A DNA stretch of 64,000 nucleotides, from NCBI RefSeq assembly GCF_001717955.1, contig NZ_CP014168.1, forward strand, positions 806,001 to 870,000. Direction: 5' to 3'. Positions 43,816 to 53,270 of this stretch are shown here, one piece after another. The translations under genes were made by a program, and so were the position numbers. The first letter of the stretch is position 1. The number at the start of each line of letters is the position of its first letter. This stretch comes from Sphingomonas panacis (GTDB taxonomy: Bacteria > Pseudomonadota > Alphaproteobacteria > Sphingomonadales > Sphingomonadaceae). The notes under the pieces are model-generated. The model saw only the letters and a program-made list of their open reading frames with translations, did not search any database and had not been told where the DNA came from.

Positions 43816-44721
43816 ATGAAGAGCGTTTTGGCGGCGATACTCGGTCTGGCGGGGATGGTGGGAGTGCCGGGAAATGCTCATGCCGACGATCCGCTGCTGC
43901 GCCCGATCCTGCCCGCGGATTCGGCGAAGTGGATCACGCCGCAGGCGCCTTTGCACATTTACGGCAACACCTATCTCGTCGGCTTCGGCGGGCTCAACGT
44001 CGTCCTGATCCGCACGTCTGCGGGCCTGATCCTGATCGACGGCGCGGTGCCGCAAGGAGTTCGGGCGATCGAGGCGAACATCCGCCGGCTCGGCTTTCGT
44101 ATCGCCGACGTAAAGCTGATCCTCAACACCGAGCCGCATTTCGATCATGCCAGTGGCATCGCCGCGCTCGCCCGCGACAGTGGCGCGACCGTGATTGCCA
44201 GCGCCGCTGCCGCCGGCGTGCTGCGCTCAGGCCAGCCAGCCGCCGACGATCCGCAGATCGCCTGGGGCGTCGCCTATCCCGCCACCGCCCGCGTGCGCGC
44301 TGTCACCGATGGCACGCCGATCCGCCTCGGCGACACCATCGTCACCGCCCGCATGACCGCCGGGCACACCCCCGGCAGCATGAGTTGGACCTGGCGATCC
44401 TGCGAGGGCCGTCGGTGTCTGAGCACGGTTTTCGCCGCCAGCCTCAACCCGATCGCAGGGCCGGGCTATCGCTACACAGCGCACCCCGAAGAAGCCGACG
44501 CTTTCCGCCGCAGCTTCGCCACCGTCCGCGCGCTGCCGTGCGACATCCTCATCACGCCGCACCCCGGCCAGTCCGATGGCGACGTGAAGGCACGCAAGCT
44601 CGCGGCGTCGCGAAAGCCCAATCCGTTCATCGACAGCAGCGCCTGCCGCGCTTATGCCGACACTTACGCGGCGCTGTTCGAGAGACGCCTAGCGGACGAG
44701 AAGGCCGGCCGCGCGAAATAG
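43816..44721 (+). CDS. Subclass B3 metallo-beta-lactamase, active-site Glu variant
   Basis: The product is 301 residues from ATG 43816, with AAGGGAG upstream and a signal peptide ending GNAHA. The metallo-beta-lactamase fold carries EPHFDH at residues 106-111, AGHTPGS with His184, and TPHPGQ with His249. In standard B3 enzymes the first motif is HxHxDH; here Glu (GAG 44131-44133) replaces the first zinc-ligand His. B3 enzymes with Glu at this place are known, including one described from Sphingobium (SIE-1). Zinc site 1 is therefore altered, while site 2 (Asp110, His111, His249) is complete. Cys196/201 and Cys242/277 may form disulfides. Periplasmic hydrolysis of penicillins, cephalosporins or carbapenems is the family activity; potency here cannot be judged from sequence. 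The adjacent LysR gene is probably its regulator. Confidence 0.87.
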   Translation: MKSVLAAILGLAGMVGVPGNAHADDPLLRPILPADSAKWITPQAPLHIYGNTYLVGFGGLNVVLIRTSAGLILIDGAVPQGVRAIEANIRRLGFRIADVKLILNTEPHFDHASGIAALARDSGATVIASAAAAGVLRSGQPAADDPQIAWGVAYPATARVRAVTDGTPIRLGDTIVTARMTAGHTPGSMSWTWRSCEGRRCLSTVFAASLNPIAGPGYRYTAHPEEADAFRRSFATVRALPCDILITPHPGQSDGDVKARKLAASRKPNPFIDSSACRAYADTYAALFERRLADEKAGRAK

Positions 44722-44823
44722 CCGGCTCGTCGCGCCACGGGGAGACGCCCCATATAGGACATTATCAGATGTTCGATCGCACGGCTTCCGAGGTCTGCGA
44801 AACCGTTCGGCGCGCAATAACGA

Positions 44824-44868
44824 GGCGGGCCTCACCATGGCCCGCCACCGACAAGCTCGCTTTTTTTT
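44824..44868 (+). terminator. Hairpin followed by T8 run between beta-lactamase and sigma factor
   Basis: GGCGGGCC (44824-44831) and GGCCCGCC (44839-44846) form a perfect 8-bp stem with a 7-base loop. A run of eight T follows at 44861-44868, 14 bases after the stem, which is farther than in a classical intrinsic terminator. It lies 103 bases past the beta-lactamase stop and 68 bases before the sigma gene. Confidence 0.4.
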
Positions 44869-44935
44869 CAGGCACTGTGCACCACGAGGTGAAGGAAAAC
44901 GAGACTTGGCGCATCTACGCCTTGGTGAGGGTGGA

Positions 44936-45526
44936 ATGAAGCTGGCGTCAGGGCAACTGGTCGGATGGGTAGGGCGCTATATTCTGCCGCACGAGGCGCG
45001 GTTGCGAAATTGGCTGCGATCTGCGTTTCCCGCGATCGATGTGGATGACGTCGTGCAGGAGGCGTATTGCCGTATCGCCACGCTTGAGCGCGTGAGCCAT
45101 ATCAATGACCCGCGCCAGTATTTTTTCAAAACGGCACGCAACATCGTGCTCGAGCAGCTTCGTCGCGATAGGATCGTCAGCATCGAGGCAGCGACCGGCC
45201 TGGCAGAGTTGGAGCAAGCGGCTGAGGTCGAATGTGGAAATCCTGAACGCCTGACCTCGGATCGGCGGATGCTGGCACGCGTCGAACAACTGATCGCGAC
45301 GCTTCCGGAGCGTGGGAGGCAGATCTTTCGCATGCGCAAGATCGACGGCCTATCGCAGCGTGATATTTCCACCCGGCTCGGCGTTAGCGAATCGGTCGTC
45401 GAAAATGAGGTATCGCGCAGCCTGGACAAGATCGTGCGAGCTTTGACGCAGGAGGAACTGGCCGAGCTTCCTCTCGCAGGTGCGGGCAAGCGATACGGAA
45501 AGGCTCGGCATCGTGTCCAAGATTGA
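44936..45526 (+). CDS. ECF RNA polymerase sigma factor linked to carbohydrate receptor
   Basis: The product is 196 residues from ATG 44936, preceded by GAGGGTGGA; the in-frame start at 44837 would add non-homologous residues across the T8 run. Region 2 reads DVDDVVQEAYCRIATLERV and HINDPRQYFFKTARNIVLEQ. Region 4 reads LPERGRQIFRMRKIDGLSQR and LGVSESVVENEVSRSL. It is about 25 residues longer than the sigma at 16825, with a C-terminal tail. It overlaps a FecR gene and precedes an STN receptor, so it is the output of a surface-signalling cascade for the receptor's substrate. Confidence 0.9.
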   Translation: MKLASGQLVGWVGRYILPHEARLRNWLRSAFPAIDVDDVVQEAYCRIATLERVSHINDPRQYFFKTARNIVLEQLRRDRIVSIEAATGLAELEQAAEVECGNPERLTSDRRMLARVEQLIATLPERGRQIFRMRKIDGLSQRDISTRLGVSESVVENEVSRSLDKIVRALTQEELAELPLAGAGKRYGKARHRVQD

Positions 45527-46472
45527 TACCGAAGCCAGTGAATGGGCCGCACGTCTCGATCGTGGTTTGACCGCTGATGAGGAGATTACCCTCAATCAGT
45601 GGCTCAGCGCCGACCGTCGGCATCAGGGTGCGTTTCTGCGTCAGCGCGCGGCGCTGAGCTTGCTCGATCGCGCGCGTGCGCTGCGCGGCAAGCCGATCGA
45701 GCCGGTCGTCGGCAATGAAAACGAAGAAATCGACGACGCGCCATCTCGGAGACGGCTTCTCAAGTTCGGCACCGGGTTGGCGGCGATGCTGGCGGGCGGA
45801 GTAGCATGGCAGATTTGGCCGAGGGCACGGCGCATCACAACCGAAGTTGGGGAAATTCGCCATGTTCCGCTCGAGGACGGCTCCGTGGCGATGGTCAACA
45901 GTCGGTCAGCGCTTCGGATTTCCTTCACGGAGCAGCGGCGCGATGTCACCTTGGCGAGTGGCGAGGCCTGGTTCCAAGTCGCTAAAAACCGGGAAAGGCC
46001 GTTTACGGTCTCCGCCGGTCCTGCGGTCGCGCAGGCGGTCGGCACGGCATTCGATGTCCGGCGCCATGCGGATTCGACCGAAATCATCGTCACCGAAGGC
46101 ATTGTGCGGGTTTGGCCGCTTGCCGCCACGCATGCGGCGGTTCTTGTCGAAGCCGGGCACCGCGCGATCGTCGATCAATATGGCAATCTTCAGCGTGACC
46201 TGATCGATGGTCCGGCTTCGGATCAGCGCCTTGCCTGGCGCGAGGGACGGATCGTTCTGGACAGAATGACGCTCGGTGCCGCAGTCGAAGAGTTCAACCG
46301 ATATCATGTCGAGCGCCTTGAGGTCGATCCCAGCCTGTCCGATCGCGAGGTTGTCGGGTGGTTCAGCACGGACGATCTGGACGGCTTCGCCGCGACCGCG
46401 GCAAGCCTGGTCGGTGGTTATGTGGAACGAGATGGGGCAACGCTTCGAATAAAAAAATCACCCACCGCCTGA
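45513..46472 (+). CDS. FecR-family anti-sigma regulator, carbohydrate locus
   Basis: The product is about 319 residues from GTG 45513 (AAAGG upstream), overlapping the sigma gene by 14 bases; an alternative GTG at 45480 exists. The cytoplasmic part has SEWAARLDRGLTADEEITLN, the DUF-like sigma-binding helix region. A membrane helix lies at about 83-100 (LLKFGTGLAAMLAGGVAWQI). The periplasmic FecR domain has EIRHVPLEDGSVAMVNSRSA and FTVSAGPAVAQAVGTAFDV, and the receptor-contact domain follows. It should hold the sigma factor until the receptor at 46540 signals. Confidence 0.88.
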   Translation: MSKIDTEASEWAARLDRGLTADEEITLNQWLSADRRHQGAFLRQRAALSLLDRARALRGKPIEPVVGNENEEIDDAPSRRRLLKFGTGLAAMLAGGVAWQIWPRARRITTEVGEIRHVPLEDGSVAMVNSRSALRISFTEQRRDVTLASGEAWFQVAKNRERPFTVSAGPAVAQAVGTAFDVRRHADSTEIIVTEGIVRVWPLAATHAAVLVEAGHRAIVDQYGNLQRDLIDGPASDQRLAWREGRIVLDRMTLGAAVEEFNRYHVERLEVDPSLSDREVVGWFSTDDLDGFAATAASLVGGYVERDGATLRIKKSPTA

Positions 46473-46473
46473 A

Positions 46474-46501
46474 GGAAATTTCCGCACCCTTCATCTGACA
46501 A
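46474..46501 (+). promoter_or_regulatory. Candidate ECF-sigma promoter of STN receptor
   Basis: GGAAATTTC at 46474-46482 and TGACAA at 46496-46501 start 22 bases apart, matching the layout of GAAAAATTC/TGTCCC before the other STN receptor (18279/18301). GGAAAT is the -35 sequence known for FecI. Position just after fecR and 39 bases before the receptor ATG fits. Confidence 0.45.
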
Positions 46502-46539
46502 AACAGAGCGCAACAATGCGCTGATCATGGGAGGGGATC

Positions 46540-49518
46540 ATGTTGCTGTTTCGTCAGCCTATCTTAGCGCTTATCACTACGACGGCCTTGTCCACCGTGG
46601 CGATGACTGCCGCGACCGCCGCCGTCGGCCAGGCGGTAACGCGCCAGTTCGATGTGAATGCGCAGCCAGCAGATAAAGGCCTTGTCAGCTTCGCCCAGCA
46701 AGCGGGCATCCAGATCCTCGCGCTTGGCTCGTCCGTGACGGGCAAGACCGTATCGAAGGTCAAAGGCGCGTTTACCGTCGAAGAAGGCCTGAAGCGTCTC
46801 ACCGCCGGCACGGGGCTGCTGGTTCGACAGACGGGGCCGCGTACCTACACGGTTGCGGCACCTGTGCTGCGGCCTTCAGCGGCCTCGCTGACGAGCAAGC
46901 CTCGCGCTGCCGCCTTTGCCGAACAGCGCAGCGTTTCCAATCCCGCGCCGGAAATGCCGGCGGCACCGCCGCAATCCGAAACTCCACCGACCGAGGCACC
47001 AGCCGCCGAACCGGTCCAGGATATCATCGTCACCGGTTCGAGCATTCGTGGCGTTGCGCCGACCGGGTCGGCCCTGACAACGGTCTCGCGCGCCGATATC
47101 GTGGCAACCGGCGCCTCGACCACCACCGAGTTGCTCCGGTCGGTGCCGCAACTTGGCAGCTTTGGCGCGACGGGGCAGAACACCGGGCACGATCAGGCCA
47201 ATTTCGTCGACCAGCCCGCCATCCACGGCATCGGTGTCGGCAACGGCGGAGGCGGTCTGACGCTGGTTCTCGTCGATGGCCTTCGTCTTCCCGGCGCCGG
47301 CATCAACCAGACCGCGCCGGACCCGAGCGCGATCCCGCCGTCGGCGATCGAACGGATCGAAGTGGTGGCCGATGGCGCTTCCTCGATTTACGGTTCCGAT
47401 GCGGTGGCGGGCGTGGTCAATTTCATCCTCCGCAAGAATGCGAACGGGATCGAGACGAACGGGCGGATCGGCTTCGGCAGCGGATACCGGACCTATAATG
47501 GCAATGTGCTGGCGGGTAAGACCTGGGATACGGGTTCGCTCCTCTTCGATTATGAATATTCGGAGAATACCGCGCTGAACGGTCGCAGCCGGGAGTATTA
47601 CTTCTCGCGCACGCTATCGACGCTGTGTAGCCCCGCCAATGTAACCGTCGGCGGAACGAATTATGCGCTATCGTCGTCCGGCGTCGCCGGCGGCGGCGTC
47701 AACCGGTGCGACGTCAACAAGGCCAACGACCTTGTGCCCGCGCAGCACCGCCATCAAGGCCTGCTGTCTGTCCGGCAGGAACTGAGCGACGGCATCACGC
47801 TGCGCGCCCGCACGATCTATTCCAGGCGGAACGTCAACTCGCTCCTGGCGATCTCCGGTGGTTACGGTTCCAGCGGCGGGCTCAGCGTGCCCGTCACCAG
47901 CGGGCCGTTCTACAACGCGGTCGTCGCACAAGGCATACCGGCGGGCGCGCAAACGGTGACCTACAACGGGATCGGTGATTTCGGCCCGACGGTCACCAAT
48001 CGCATTCGCACTGAAACATGGTCTTCCAACGCGGGTCTCGACGCGAACCTGTTCAGCGATTGGAAGGGGGCGATCGACATCAACTACGGGCGCGAGCGCG
48101 ACCACATCTATCAGGCCGGAATCAACCAGGCCCTGCTGACCACGCTTGTCGGGAACGGACAGTTCAACCCCTATGGCGTCGGGCCGGCCAACGATCCGAA
48201 GCTCGTCTCGCAGGTCGGCGACTATCGGACCCATTATTATGGTCAGCAGACCGTGCTGGAAGGGCTCGCCAAGGTCGACGGCTCGCTGTTCCAGCTGCCT
48301 GGCGGCTTGGTCAAGGCCGCACTCGGTGCCGACGTTCGCCGCGAGAAGTTCGACGCCTCGGTGGATACCGGCCCGTCCGGCACCAGCCCGCAAACCACGA
48401 CTTCGGGAACCCGGAACAGTTACTCGTTCTACGGCGAGCTGTTCATCCCGGTGTTTGGCGATGGCAATGCCACCGCCGGTTTCCAAAAGCTCGATATCTC
48501 GCTGTCCGGCCGGTACGATCATTACGACGACGTCGGCGGCACCACCAATCCGAAGGTGGGGGTGAACTGGACTCCGGTCGAAGGACTGGTGCTGCACGGC
48601 AGCTTCGGCAAATCCTTCCACGCGCCCAGCCTGGCCGACGCCGGAACGGCGATCGACACGCGCGTCATCCGCTTCGGCGACTTCACGGGTGCCGGGTCGA
48701 GCGCCTATTCCATCATTCTCGCCGGCGGCAACAAGCTCGAGCCCGAGAAGGCCACAACCTTCTCGCTCGGCGGCGATCTCAAGCCCAAATTTCTGCCCGG
48801 CCTGAAGATCAGCACGTCGTATTTCAACATCGATTACAAGAACGTTATCAGCTTTCCGAGTTTCAACGTCGTCACCGAACCCAATAACCCCACCTACGAT
48901 CGCTTCCGCACCTACGCGCCGACCGCCGCACAGGTGTTGGCGGCGACCGCAGGCATCCGACACGATGGCCTATCCTACCCGGACGTGGCGGCGCTGCCGA
49001 CCGCCATCTACGATCTGCGCCGTCAGAACTTCGCCCGGCAGAAGATCGACGGCGTCGATTTCGACGTCTCATATGCAATGGCGAGCGATTACGGGGCGTT
49101 CAATCTCGGCGCGGCCGGCACTTGGCTGTGGAAGTTCGACCAGAAGATCAATGGCGATACGATTGTCACCAGCCGGCTCAACACCGATTATGCCGTCAAC
49201 CTGAAGTTGCGCGGTCATCTCGGCTGGGCAAAGGGCGGGTATGACGCGACTCTCTTCGTGAACTATACAAACGGCTACAAGAATCCGATCGACAACAGCA
49301 ATACGGGGTCGTTCACGACGGTCGACTTCCATGGCGGTTGGGTACTGCCATTCTCCGGGGTGGCGGCCAACACGCAGCTTACCGTTGATGTCAGCAACCT
49401 CTTCGATACCGATCCGCCGTTCTATTACGATACCGGGAACAATTATTACGGTTTCGATCCGACGGTCGCTTCGCCGATCGGGCGGGTGGTCTCGATCGGA
49501 ATCCGTAAGAAGTTCTGA
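46540..49518 (+). CDS. Large TonB-dependent receptor with STN signalling domain
   Basis: The product is 992 residues with GGAGGGG before ATG 46540. A signal peptide (about 28 residues) leads to an STN domain at about 35-95 (FDVNAQPADKGLVSFAQQAG), then a Pro/Ala-rich linker, a TonB-box-like DIIVTGSSIRGV near 160, and the plug (TTTELLRSVPQLGS, IERIEVVADGASSIYGSDAV). The barrel of over 700 residues ends GRVVSIGIRKKF. The plug form VVADGASSIYGSDAVAGVVN is that of receptors for carbohydrates and plant polymers rather than siderophores. The GH106 gene 69 bases downstream suggests rhamnose-containing oligosaccharides as the ligand. Confidence 0.92.
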   Translation: MLLFRQPILALITTTALSTVAMTAATAAVGQAVTRQFDVNAQPADKGLVSFAQQAGIQILALGSSVTGKTVSKVKGAFTVEEGLKRLTAGTGLLVRQTGPRTYTVAAPVLRPSAASLTSKPRAAAFAEQRSVSNPAPEMPAAPPQSETPPTEAPAAEPVQDIIVTGSSIRGVAPTGSALTTVSRADIVATGASTTTELLRSVPQLGSFGATGQNTGHDQANFVDQPAIHGIGVGNGGGGLTLVLVDGLRLPGAGINQTAPDPSAIPPSAIERIEVVADGASSIYGSDAVAGVVNFILRKNANGIETNGRIGFGSGYRTYNGNVLAGKTWDTGSLLFDYEYSENTALNGRSREYYFSRTLSTLCSPANVTVGGTNYALSSSGVAGGGVNRCDVNKANDLVPAQHRHQGLLSVRQELSDGITLRARTIYSRRNVNSLLAISGGYGSSGGLSVPVTSGPFYNAVVAQGIPAGAQTVTYNGIGDFGPTVTNRIRTETWSSNAGLDANLFSDWKGAIDINYGRERDHIYQAGINQALLTTLVGNGQFNPYGVGPANDPKLVSQVGDYRTHYYGQQTVLEGLAKVDGSLFQLPGGLVKAALGADVRREKFDASVDTGPSGTSPQTTTSGTRNSYSFYGELFIPVFGDGNATAGFQKLDISLSGRYDHYDDVGGTTNPKVGVNWTPVEGLVLHGSFGKSFHAPSLADAGTAIDTRVIRFGDFTGAGSSAYSIILAGGNKLEPEKATTFSLGGDLKPKFLPGLKISTSYFNIDYKNVISFPSFNVVTEPNNPTYDRFRTYAPTAAQVLAATAGIRHDGLSYPDVAALPTAIYDLRRQNFARQKIDGVDFDVSYAMASDYGAFNLGAAGTWLWKFDQKINGDTIVTSRLNTDYAVNLKLRGHLGWAKGGYDATLFVNYTNGYKNPIDNSNTGSFTTVDFHGGWVLPFSGVAANTQLTVDVSNLFDTDPPFYYDTGNNYYGFDPTVASPIGRVVSIGIRKKF

Positions 49519-49587
49519 GGTGTGAGCGGAGTGGCCGACGTCACGGCCACTCCGCTGGCCGGGTGCAGGCACCCTTTGGGAGCAAAC

Positions 49588-52500
49588 ATGATTCTGTCGT
49601 TTTCCCGGCGTCTTGTCTTTCTGTTCGCCACTACGGCTCTGGCGGGCACAGCGGCTGCGCAAACCACCACGCTGGCGACGTCCGTTCACGCGTCACCGGC
49701 GCCGCCGACGCAGGGCAGTCTCGAGGCCGATCCGCTGCGCGCCGCGTTCCTCGCGCCGCCCGATACCGCCCGCCCGCGCGTCTGGTGGCATTGGCTCAGC
49801 GGCAACGTATCGCAAGCGGGCATCACCAAGGATCTCGAGTGGATGAAGCGCGTCGGTATCGCCGGCGCGATGATGTTCGACGGCGATATGGGCGCGCCCA
49901 AGATCGTGCCCGAGCGGGTGACGGTGCTTAGCCCCCAATGGTTCGCCAACCTGCGTTTCGCCGCATCCGAAGCGAACCGGCTCGGCCTTGAATTCGCAAT
50001 GGCTGCGGCGCCGGGCTGGAGTGAGACCGGCGGCCCGTGGGTGAAGCCCGAATGGGGTATGAAGAAGTTCGTATGGAGCGAGACTCGGCTGACCGGCGGC
50101 CGGCGCGCAGGCAAGCTTGCGCCGCTTCCCGCCAATGCCGGCCCGTTTCAGACGATCATCAAGCATGACCCGACCGGCAAGCCTGAAGAGGGCGGGCCGG
50201 TGTTGGCGCGCGACGTCGCGGTGTTGGCGTTTAGGACGCCCTCGGGGGACGTGCCGCTCGCCAGTCTCGCCCCGCACGTCACCACGAACGCGGCCGGCGT
50301 CGATACCGCGCGACTGACCGACGGCGATCTCGGGGGCAAGGTCGTCCTCCCGGCGCCGTCACCGGATGCCCCGGTTTGGGTTCGGTACGATTTCGCCAAT
50401 CCCGCGACGATCCGGGCGCTGACCTATGTCGGGTCGGTCGGCGGACGCTTCGCGGATGGTCCGCAGGGGCGGATCGAAGCGAGTGACGACGGGACGGTCT
50501 GGCGATCCATCCGCACTCTGGTCGGCGCGGCGCACAATCCCGCTCCGCAACGGACCTTCGCCTTTTCAGCGACGACCGCGCGCCATTTCCGGATCGTGTT
50601 CGACCGTGCTGAAGTGTCGCGAAACCCGTGGCCGCAGGAGCCGGGCATTGCCGTCGCGGAACTGGCGCTGGTGCCCGGTGCGCGAGTCGATCTCTTCGAG
50701 GACAGGGCGGGCTTCGGCGTCAGCGCCGATGCCGATGTGCTGAGGACGCCCAGCGTGCCGGTGTCCGCAGCCATTCGCGGCTCGGAGATTGTCGACCTGA
50801 CCGACAGGCTCCGCGCTGACGGCACGCTCGACTGGACCGCGCCGGCGGGGAACTGGACGGTGCTGCGTGCTGGCTGGTCGCTGACCGGTGAAGTGAACCA
50901 TCCGGCCACACCGGAGGGCACGGGGCTTGAGGTCGACAAGCTCAACGCCGACCATGTCCGCGCGCATCTTGACGCATATCTGACGCCGGTCATCACATCG
51001 CTCGGCTCGCTGGTTGGCGATCATGGCCTGCGCTATCTCCTGACGGACAGTTGGGAGGCCGGGCAGGAGAACTGGACGGAGCCGATGCCGGCGGAATTCC
51101 GGCAGCGTCGAGGCTACGACCTGACCCGCATGTTGCCGGTGCTGGCGGGACATGTCGTCGACAGCGCCGAGAAGAGCGACGCATTCCTATGGGACTTCCG
51201 CCGTACCCTCGCCGATCTGGTGGCGGAGAACCATTACGGTACGATCACGCGCTTCGCGAAAGCCCACAAGCTCGGCTATTATGGCGAGGCCACCGGCGCC
51301 GCCTGGCCGACCGTGGCGGACGGTATGCTCGCCAAGAGCCAGACCGACATTCCGATGGGGGAGTTCTGGGCGATCCCGTTTGGCGGCAAGCCTGCCGCCT
51401 ATCAGGGTGTGGTGAACGACGAGTTCCCCGCGGACATCATCGAAACGCGCTCGACGGCGCACGTCTACGGCAAGCCGCTGGTCGCCGCCGAGGCGCTGAC
51501 CTCATCGCAGCCGCAATGGACATCCACGCCCTGGAGCCTGAAGTGGGTCGTCGACAAATACATGGCGATGGGGGTCAATCGCCTGGTGATCCACACCTCG
51601 CCACACCAGCCCGACGATACGCACAAACCCGGTCTGACGCTGGGGCCATTCGGGCAGGTCTTCACGCGGCATGAAACCTGGGCCGAGATGGCGAAGCCTT
51701 GGATCGATTATCTCACGCGCAGTTCCTATCTGCTTCAGCAGGGCAATGCCGTAGCCGATGTGCTGTACTTCTACGGTGAAGGCGCGCCGTCTGGCGTGCC
51801 GTATCGGGATGCCGGCGGCGCGCGCGATCTGCCGGGGCATGGCTTCGACTACGTCAATGCCGATGCGCTCTCGCGGCTCGCTCGGGTCGAGAACGGCCAG
51901 ATCGTGTTCCCCGGCGGAATGCGGTACCGGCTGCTCGTCCTCCCGGAAGGAGAGGATCGCATGACGCTGCCGATGATCACCAAGCTGCGCGACATGGTTG
52001 CGGCCGGCGCCGTTCTGGTGGGGCCGAAACCGACCGGCTCGCCCAGTCTCGGCTCGCCCGATGATGCGGTGCGGACGATCGCGGATACGCTTTGGGGGCA
52101 GACCGATGGCGCAGCGATGACCGTCAACAGCTATGGCAAGGGCCGCGTGTACTGGCGTCGCGATGTCCCCGCCGTGCTTGCGGCGGAAAGGATCGCGCGC
52201 GACTTCGAATATGCCGCGCCCGACCCCGGCATGGACATCCAGTTCACCCATCGCACACTCCCGGACGGTGAACTGTACTTCGTGACCAACCAGAGCGACC
52301 GATCCGCGACCGTTCCCGTCTGGTTCCGGACGGAAGGACGCGTGCCCGAAGTGTGGCATGCCGATACCGGCAGGGTCGATAAGGTCGGCTACACGATCGC
52401 GGACGGGCGTACCAGGATACCGCTGACGCTGAACCCCTATGAAGCGGTGTTCGTGATCTTCCGCACGCCTGCGACAACGACCCAACTGACGCTCTCCGCG

Positions 52501-53010
52501 CCGATGGACCGGACGCTCGCGACGCTGGCAGGCGACTGGACGTTGCACCTGCCCGGCGTCGCGCCGATCAGGGGCGCAACGGGGACTTGGACGGCCAATC
52601 CCGATCCGGCGGTGCGCTATTTCTCCGGCGTCGGCAGCTATCGGCGCACGATCGATGCGCGCTCCGACTGGTTCGGCACGGGACAGCGCCTCTATGTCGA
52701 TCTCGGCTCGATCGGTGACGTTGCGGAGGTACGAATCAACGGCCAGCTGGCCGGAACCGCCTGGGCCAAACCCTATCGGGTCGATGTCACCAGGCTGTTG
52801 CGCCGTGGGCGCAACGCGATCGAGGTTCGCGTGGCCAATACGTGGCAGAACCGCTTCGTCGGCGATCTTCAGCCCGGCGAGACTCCGCACGCCTGGACCA
52901 ACGTCGCGGCGGGCGGCGGCTACGCCCTCGTGGGCAAACCATTGTCCGCCAGTACGCCGTTGACCCCGTCAGGCTTGCTGGAGCCGGTGCGGATCATCGC
53001 GGGACAGTAA
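49588..53010 (+). CDS. GH106-family alpha-L-rhamnosidase, secreted
   Basis: The product is 1140 residues from ATG 49588 with GGGAG upstream; an earlier in-frame start at 49522 would destroy the signal peptide (LVFLFATTALAGTAAAQ). The family signature is near the start: RPRVWWHWLSGNVSQAGITK, then DLEWMKRVGIAGAMMFDG. A catalytic TIM-barrel region with DSWEAGQENWT and GEATGAAWPTVADGMLAKSQ follows. The C-terminal jelly-roll (residues about 1000-1130) has YVDLGSIGDVAEVRINGQLA. GH106 enzymes remove alpha-L-rhamnose from rhamnogalacturonan, flavonoid glycosides or bacterial polysaccharides. With the receptor and its sigma/FecR pair this forms a self-regulated glycan-uptake locus. The exact glycan is unknown. 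Confidence 0.9.
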   Translation: MILSFSRRLVFLFATTALAGTAAAQTTTLATSVHASPAPPTQGSLEADPLRAAFLAPPDTARPRVWWHWLSGNVSQAGITKDLEWMKRVGIAGAMMFDGDMGAPKIVPERVTVLSPQWFANLRFAASEANRLGLEFAMAAAPGWSETGGPWVKPEWGMKKFVWSETRLTGGRRAGKLAPLPANAGPFQTIIKHDPTGKPEEGGPVLARDVAVLAFRTPSGDVPLASLAPHVTTNAAGVDTARLTDGDLGGKVVLPAPSPDAPVWVRYDFANPATIRALTYVGSVGGRFADGPQGRIEASDDGTVWRSIRTLVGAAHNPAPQRTFAFSATTARHFRIVFDRAEVSRNPWPQEPGIAVAELALVPGARVDLFEDRAGFGVSADADVLRTPSVPVSAAIRGSEIVDLTDRLRADGTLDWTAPAGNWTVLRAGWSLTGEVNHPATPEGTGLEVDKLNADHVRAHLDAYLTPVITSLGSLVGDHGLRYLLTDSWEAGQENWTEPMPAEFRQRRGYDLTRMLPVLAGHVVDSAEKSDAFLWDFRRTLADLVAENHYGTITRFAKAHKLGYYGEATGAAWPTVADGMLAKSQTDIPMGEFWAIPFGGKPAAYQGVVNDEFPADIIETRSTAHVYGKPLVAAEALTSSQPQWTSTPWSLKWVVDKYMAMGVNRLVIHTSPHQPDDTHKPGLTLGPFGQVFTRHETWAEMAKPWIDYLTRSSYLLQQGNAVADVLYFYGEGAPSGVPYRDAGGARDLPGHGFDYVNADALSRLARVENGQIVFPGGMRYRLLVLPEGEDRMTLPMITKLRDMVAAGAVLVGPKPTGSPSLGSPDDAVRTIADTLWGQTDGAAMTVNSYGKGRVYWRRDVPAVLAAERIARDFEYAAPDPGMDIQFTHRTLPDGELYFVTNQSDRSATVPVWFRTEGRVPEVWHADTGRVDKVGYTIADGRTRIPLTLNPYEAVFVIFRTPATTTQLTLSAPMDRTLATLAGDWTLHLPGVAPIRGATGTWTANPDPAVRYFSGVGSYRRTIDARSDWFGTGQRLYVDLGSIGDVAEVRINGQLAGTAWAKPYRVDVTRLLRRGRNAIEVRVANTWQNRFVGDLQPGETPHAWTNVAAGGGYALVGKPLSASTPLTPSGLLEPVRIIAGQ

Positions 53011-53132
53011 ATGGAGCCGCAGCCACGGCGGGGTAGCGGCATCAGCTGGTCGACGGGCAGCAATTCCATGCCGGCGGGCGCAGTGCCACAATCGGCGACA
53101 TCAACGCGCGCAACCGCAACGAACCCGGCGAG

Positions 53133-53154
53133 AGCGAAGTCGAGGGACACGCCC
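53133..53154. repeat. Solo fragment of the dispersed repeat
   Basis: AGCGAAGTCGAGGGACACGC and the two bases after it match the left arm and inner part of the palindromic repeats at 57965-58451. No right arm follows. It lies in the 260-base gap between the convergent rhamnosidase and PEP carboxylase genes, where nothing else was recognised. Confidence 0.6.
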
Positions 53155-53270
53155 AAAACGCGAAGGCCGGAGAAAGAAGCCGCGTCGCCGGACGGCGCTG
53201 TGGCGCCGCCGGCCGGGCTAGGCTCCGGCTGCGCCGGGCTTGCGCTTAGCTTCGCTACTCTCTCGCGCGC

